Shown one piece after another: positions 59,131 through 64,000 of a stretch of 64,000 nucleotides of DNA. The notes beneath the pieces are model-generated. The model was given only the letters and a program-made list of their open reading frames with translations, searched no databases and was not told the DNA's origin. The stretch is from Lepeophtheirus salmonis. Taxonomy: Eukaryota; Arthropoda; Copepoda; Siphonostomatoida; Caligidae. Numbering within the stretch: the first letter of the stretch is position 1; each line of letters begins with the position of its first letter. The translations under genes and the position numbers were made by a program. Location: positions 10,033,907 to 10,097,906 of the forward strand of contig NC_092584.1 of assembly GCF_016086655.4 (NCBI RefSeq), written 5' to 3'.

Positions 59131-59489
59131 CCCAAAAAAATTACTTGATTTAGACAAATTGAATTAATTTAAAATCCTCTAATAACATCGAACCTGATGA
59201 CGCTAATTTTTGGGCGTTATTATCCATGGAGCTATTTAGGTTCAAATATTTTTTTTATAATTTATAAATTGAAGCAAGCAATTGATTTGCATAAACTAGA
59301 CAAATAACAAGGGAAAATATTCCTTATTTTGTATGTATTCAAAAGTATTAAAGAGGAAAGGTTGCGAGAGTTATATGATTCATGTCAATATACATACATA
59401 TTATAGTGTTTTATTCTTTTCCTCTTCTTTTTGAAGAAGAAAATGGAGAATCATCTATAATAAAAAATCAGTAAATCATGACGTAGACC

Positions 59490-59912
59490 CTTATGTATGT
59501 AGAAATGTTGTTGGATCGGTCCTTATTTATTCGGTCCGGTCTTAGGACTGTTAGTATTAGAACTGATTAAAAATAAATAAATAAAGTCGAGAGACGATAT
59601 GAATGACAGACCTTTAAATGTTTTTAGGACTGTACTGGTACTGAGCTGAACTAGATTACAATCTACTAGTTTTAAAATCAAAACTAGTAGATGAAATAAA
59701 ATTGACGAAACTTTACAATTTTTATATGACTGAACTGAAAGGATCTGCAGTCTATGTACTAGACCTGAATAAAGTTGATGGTTCGACATCCAGGACCACC
59801 GAACTTTAACCATAAGTTTTTAGAACTGATATGCAGGACTGAACTGGACTCAGACTCCACTGTACGGGACTGTACATAGTCTTCAATCCTAAATAAGGAC
59901 AACACTACTTAT
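59490..59912. mobile_element. Inverted-repeat element with central palindrome, hAT-like
   Basis: GTTGGATCGGTCCTTATTTA at the left and, reversed, TAGTGTTGTCCTTATTTAGG at the right. The interior is rich in GGACTG/GAACTG motifs. Perfect 11-bp arms CTACTAGTTTT / AAAACTAGTAG at 59,663-59,690. Candidate flanks CTTATGTA (upstream) and CTTATGGT (downstream) share 6 of 8. Class assignment tentative. Confidence 0.5.
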
Positions 59913-60482
59913 GGTCTGTCAGAATGAAATCCCAATCACGTATATGAGTTAATGAGAGAAAAGAAGTGCGCGTAGTTCATAGTCCCTTAAGGAAGTAGGT
60001 ATTTGGTGAACAGACGTACAAATGTAAGTAATCGTGTATCTACTCCACTCTTAAAAAATTAATGGTTGAAGAGAAGAAGGAACTAAAGGAAATAGAAAGC
60101 CTATCAGTTCACTGATGATATAAGCTCAAATTGTATATGCATTACATACATGATATTATAAAATGAGACGATGGATACTATATACTATGTTACAAGGAGA
60201 AAAGAGGAACAATGGCGGAAAAATTATTTGGACTTTCTATGAGTGTTTTTTTTTTTTTTTTTTTTTTTCGTTGTTGGCGAGTTGGTGAATGAGATTTAAT
60301 AATGTATATATATATATTATTTTTTTTTGCACTTGATAGAGATCTGCATCTATTTGTATATAAAGACTGGCTACAAAACACTTTTCAGCTTTGTATTTTG
60401 CTTTTTACCCCTAAAATAGCTGATTCTCTTCGAATCCATTTACTTCATTGGAATCCTTAGATTGAAAAAGCTTTCTAAAGAG

Positions 60483-61190
60483 TTAGGGGGGTGTCAAAAG
60501 GATTATAGTTTGAGAGGATGTTTTATGGGCTATTTTTTTTTTTTTTTAAAGGAGCAAAAAACTAAAATTTTTGAAAAAGGTTTCAAAAATCTATTACTCT
60601 TCACAAAAAATTTGAAAAATCAAATTATTTGTAAAAAAATTTCATAAATCCATGGCTATTCAAAAAAAAATGTCAAATATCTATAGCTATTCAGAGAAAA
60701 TTAAAATTTTGTAAAAAATTGAAAAATTAAATTCCTTGTGAAAAAAATTCTCCAAATGATATTTCAAGTATTAAATTTTTCAAAAATCCACAATTATTGT
60801 AAAAGTTTGAATTTTTTGGGCAAAAATTCATAAATCATGTGATATTTAAAAAAAATTAAATTTTTACACTGTTTTTTGCTTATTTTTTTTTTTTTTTCGT
60901 CCTGACAAAAAAAATTCTAATAAAAATCACAAACTATTTAATTTCGGAGGGGAGGGGGATTTTAAATTTCAAAAAGTTATAACTATTCAAAGAAAACTAA
61001 AATTTTTGGAAAAAAAATTATCAAAAATGACATTTTTTACACTACTGTCGCATAATTTGGATCTTTTTTTTTTTAAAGAAAATAAATCTTACGAAAAATA
61101 AATTCTTACACGTATTTCCCGTTAAAAAATTTCATCCGGTTAAAAAAAAATTCTATTACAAATAATTTTTTTTTTTTTTGGGGGGGGTCG
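60483..61190. repeat. Degenerate A/T-rich repeat block with both end types
   Basis: Left side TTAGGGGGGTGTCAAAAGGA then TTATAGTTTG. Units AAAAATCCACAATTATTG and ATCTATAGCTATTCAGAG. Right side GGGGGGGGTCGAGGTTAACA. Confidence 0.6.
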
Positions 61191-61877
61191 AGGTTAACAG
61201 CCTTTCTCCTAAGGATTCACCTACTTATATATATACAGAGTGGGGTTATAAAAAGCAATGTACATCAGCTACGAATAATTTATAAAATATATACGGGGAA
61301 TTATTCAAAAAATCTTTAAGTAGATTATATAAAGTTATAAACATGAAGCATAAATGACAATGGGTACTTAACGCCCAAGTATCCCAAAAAAATATCCTCT
61401 ATTGTTGGGCTAAGAATTTAAACTGCAATTCAAATTGGCAAGATGATTCAGCATTATAAAACGTTCTCCATGTTTAGTTCCGAAGAAGATCTCTGGTTTA
61501 GTAGAGGCAATTTTAAACATAGATGAAAATTCGCTTTCCGCGCCAAATGGGAAGAGGACTGAAGGTGCCCCCCACAATCAATTCAACAAATACTAAGTTT
61601 ATTGAACACCGGAGTCTTATAGATACCTATTGACTCCATTAAACAAGAATAAAGGATTCGAGATGACCAGTACAATTATAAATTTCTTTTAAGCATTATA
61701 ACTCAATCATTAGAACTGTTTCCGATAAGAATATTATCATTATTGATCGCTATCACGACCTCCTAAATAACTGATGACTTTCAAAATCAAGAAAATAAGT
61801 TCCATGGGTGCCCTGCTCAGAAAATCTAGCCAAAATAATGGTCCTCCGAGTAATAGTGTACTAATGAAAAGTTCTGC
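61191..61877. other. Unassigned intronic stretch
   Basis: TATACAGAGTGGGGTTATAA at 61,226 resembles the transposon end at 25,273, so part of this may be an unrecognised relic. No coding signal. Confidence 0.35.
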
Positions 61878-62095
61878 CAGGGGCGTCCGCAGGGGGAGGA
61901 ATGGAGGGCTGTATCCCCCCCCCAAATTATTTTTTTTGCTTTGTACTAGATTTTTTTCCCGGGAAAATTATGCAGTGGAGCAAAAAATTTAATATTTGAA
62001 ATCTAATAATTCAATTTTTTTCCCAAAAATTTAAATTTTTGTTCCAAAAAAAGTTCAAAAACTAAACCCCAAAAAATATAACCTGCAGACTCTCC
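61878..62095. repeat. Compact repeat-filled element, best-defined ends
   Basis: Left end AGGGGCGTCCGCAGGGGGAG, right end ATATAACCTGCAGACTCTCC, imperfect inverted repeats about 218 bp apart. The interior has only a few degenerate A/T units. Confidence 0.65.
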
Positions 62096-62549
62096 CGTAT
62101 GCTCCCATAATTCTTAAAGCTGAGAGCTGAAATTGGGACTAGTGAGTACATTTGGGTCCTGTGCATGTTATTTTACCCTGTATTTGGGCCAATTGCCCCA
62201 ATGGTAACTATGAATGAAAGCAAGAATGTGCTCAATTATGTGTCCTTCAATTATAATTTACTTTATGATGTTCTATACGTAATTCATTTCAAATAATATG
62301 ACAGGATAGTCTGAGAGTATATAAGAGATAAATATCAGTTGGTATGATTGACTGATATGGCTAACTACTAACTGATTTAGGCCCTTTTTTTCGTTTTTAT
62401 TTTTTAAAGGATGAAGGTAACGACGTGCTATTTTATAGAGAAAAAGTAACAAAATATTTCCCTCTTAAAACTTACTTAACCTTTGATTAATACATTTAAA
62501 TTATATTTGTACATAATAAAATATATATATATTATATTTAATATTCTAG

Positions 62550-62872
62550 GTTGTCATAAGAACTCTGGCCAAGGAGAAAGTATTCAAATGCAAATATGTG
62601 ATTCCTCGCCTAAAATATGTGCTATAGTTGAACCCAATAATACTCCTAAAAAAGATGGCATACACGAAAATGGAGGCACTTCTAGCTTTGCAACTGCACT
62701 CCGTAACCTTGCTATAAATGTGGAGATGAACTCTACGGCATCTTCTTTCAGCGGACATAGCTCCTCGTCATCAAGCACTTCTTCCACAAATAGCAATGGG
62801 GGTAGTAATGTGGAAGAAGTGCTTGTTAGGATGCCCATCCCGGCTCAAAGTGCTTTTTTTGATGTTAGAAAG
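62550..62872 (+). CDS. Second coding exon of the same gene; SSFATALRNLA motif, Ser-rich
   Basis: Acceptor ATATTCTAG precedes the exon and donor AAG|GTAAGT follows it. The exon enters in phase 1 and leaves in phase 0. Joined to the 15,278 exon it supplies residues 41-148. Visible parts: a Cys-containing stretch (42-64), SSFATALRNLA at 85-95, a Ser/Thr/Asn run at 102-126, and a more conserved-looking end (VEEVLVRMPIPAQSAFFDVR, 128-147). The open frame extends upstream into the intron only from a TTG, so the exon is not self-starting. The motif resembles, from memory, the SSFAAALRKLA segment near the N-terminus of GSE1, a CoREST/HDAC-associated chromatin protein. That is a lead, not an assignment. 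The gene continues past the window. Confidence 0.8.
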
Positions 62873-64000
62873 GTAAGTCTAAAGTTTTTTTGTTTTCTAA
62901 TCAACTAAAAAACTACCTATCGACGAACTAACAAATATTATGGCAGGGATCACAAAGAGCGCTTGATTAGTTAACTGAGGCACAGGGTAGTTAACCTTCA
63001 ATTAATTTGCCTCCGTGTAATCCGTCAGGGCTGCGGAGTAGGACTCAGTACCCTTTTTGAAGAAATTGGAGTCAGGAGTCGGAAAAATTTGTAGCAACTC
63101 CGACTCAAGCTACAAAACTTATTGTAGTAAGACTTATTTATAATCTAAGGCTTACATTAGTGTTCGGAGAGTTCTTTGTTTTGTTTTTTTAAATGGTTAT
63201 AAATAAATAATAGATATTAATTGCTATTAAATTTATGAAACTTGAACTTTAACTCATTCACAAGTTTACTACACTCATTTCAAAGTGCTCTAATTCTTGA
63301 ACATATCTAAAGTCTTACATATTATGTTGGTTATAATGCTAGTTCATTATTTAGTCTTGTAAATAGTCAATTTCATCAAAGTAAAGTGTAGCGTTTCATT
63401 GAGATGTTCTTTGCATTGTTGTTTCACGGTTAGGTGTGTATAAATTATGCTCAGAAACTTATGAATGTAGAAGCAAGATATAGATATATTTTGATCCATT
63501 TCATTTGTTGTTCATCTTGTTAAATATCTAAATATTTTCTTTATACCTGGCACAATTATTTACTACATAAAAAAAAAGTATATTAAATCTATATTTATCT
63601 ACAATAATAAAATGAAATATGTTGTCAGTTGAATTTTCATTTTTTTTTTTTTTGTAAAAGGTAACTAAAATCTCGTAATGAAAAGTTATTTAAAGGGAAA
63701 CAAACAAATAATAAAAATAACCGGGTATTATTGATACCCGGTGATTTGTTTCTGATTTGTCTGAGTATCCGTAGTATTTCTTTGGACTACAATTTGTTTT
63801 CCTTCAAAATTAAAAATAAGGATTAAATTATTATGTATCACTTGAGAAAATGAAACTTTTGAAATTCAGCACCATCCCCTTTCAAATTCAAACTTTGGAA
63901 TCCCTTTACAAATAGAGAATCTCGTCAAAAAAAAGTCATTTTTAAATGGCTATAGAGTTCAAAAAACGCCTTTTTATGACTGAAACTTTAGAAAAATAAT
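62873..64000 (+). other. Start of intron 2 (incomplete)
   Basis: Begins with the GTAAGT donor and runs off the window. It holds a hAT-type end (CAGGGCTGCGGAGT at 63,028) followed by related GGAGTC and CTCCGACTC motifs to about 63,115. A perfect 9-bp hairpin lies at 63,720-63,742. Otherwise it is A/T-rich sequence with no coding signal that I can see. Confidence 0.55.

Larger units (their letters stand above)
15399..62549 (+). other. Intron 1, about 47 kb, packed with transposon relics
   Basis: Bounded by GTATTG and ATTCTAG. The acceptor has an A/T-rich rather than a clean pyrimidine tract. I saw no other convincing in-frame exon between the two ends, but short or alternative exons could be missed by eye. 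Most recognisable content is DNA transposon sequence in both orientations, listed separately. Confidence 0.55.

Noticed and set aside
62546..62838. Minus-strand open frames across the second exon
   Set aside because: Antisense shadows of the spliced exon. The plus strand has matching acceptor, donor and phase.

Overview
The window is AT-rich eukaryotic DNA (roughly 70% A+T by eye). It has long homopolymer and AT/GA tracts, canonical GT..AG splice signals and a dense layer of decayed DNA transposons. There is no operon-like gene density, tRNA, rRNA or CRISPR array. The mix of IS630-Tc1-mariner transposase relics and TA-flanked inverted-repeat elements fits an arthropod. From memory of such families I lean to a copepod such as the salmon louse Lepeophtheirus salmonis, but that is inference.

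Layout. 1-15.2 kb is intergenic: a decayed transposase (1.1-1.9 kb), blocks of a degenerate A/T-rich internal repeat (2.0-3.2, 8.1-8.6, 9.2-9.9 kb), a hAT-like element with an 8-bp target-site duplication (7,981-8,744), a diverged tandem duplication (8.1-10.3 kb), a possible signal-peptide exon (10,792-10,840), a frameshifted minus-strand relic of mitochondrial ATP synthase subunit c (11,850-12,069) and two more transposase relics (13.5 and 14.1-14.8 kb).

The one well supported host gene starts at 15,278. A 121-nt coding exon with a good start context ends in CAG|GTATTG (phase 1). The next convincing coding exon is 62,550-62,872 (TCTAG|GT ... AAG|GTAAGT). It enters in phase 1, so the two join in frame across an intron of about 47 kb. 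The protein so far (148 residues, continuing beyond the window) is Pro/Ser-rich and low in complexity, with a short SSFATALRNLA motif. I know of a similar motif in GSE1-type proteins, but the identity is unproven.

Inside that intron nearly everything recognisable is mobile-element debris. There are at least ten transposase relics of DD37D-like or DD34D type. Five copies of one Tc1/mariner element share the same internal deletion. Also present are TA-flanked MITEs (one family carries a TGACGTCA palindrome), a second hAT-like element (55,793-56,678), and a dispersed repeat whose copies keep a common peptide frame. A further family has GGGGCGTCCGCAGG-type ends enclosing short degenerate A/T-rich repeats. 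No transposase here looks functional. The most unusual structure is the repeat-filled element and its capture inside a hAT-like element.
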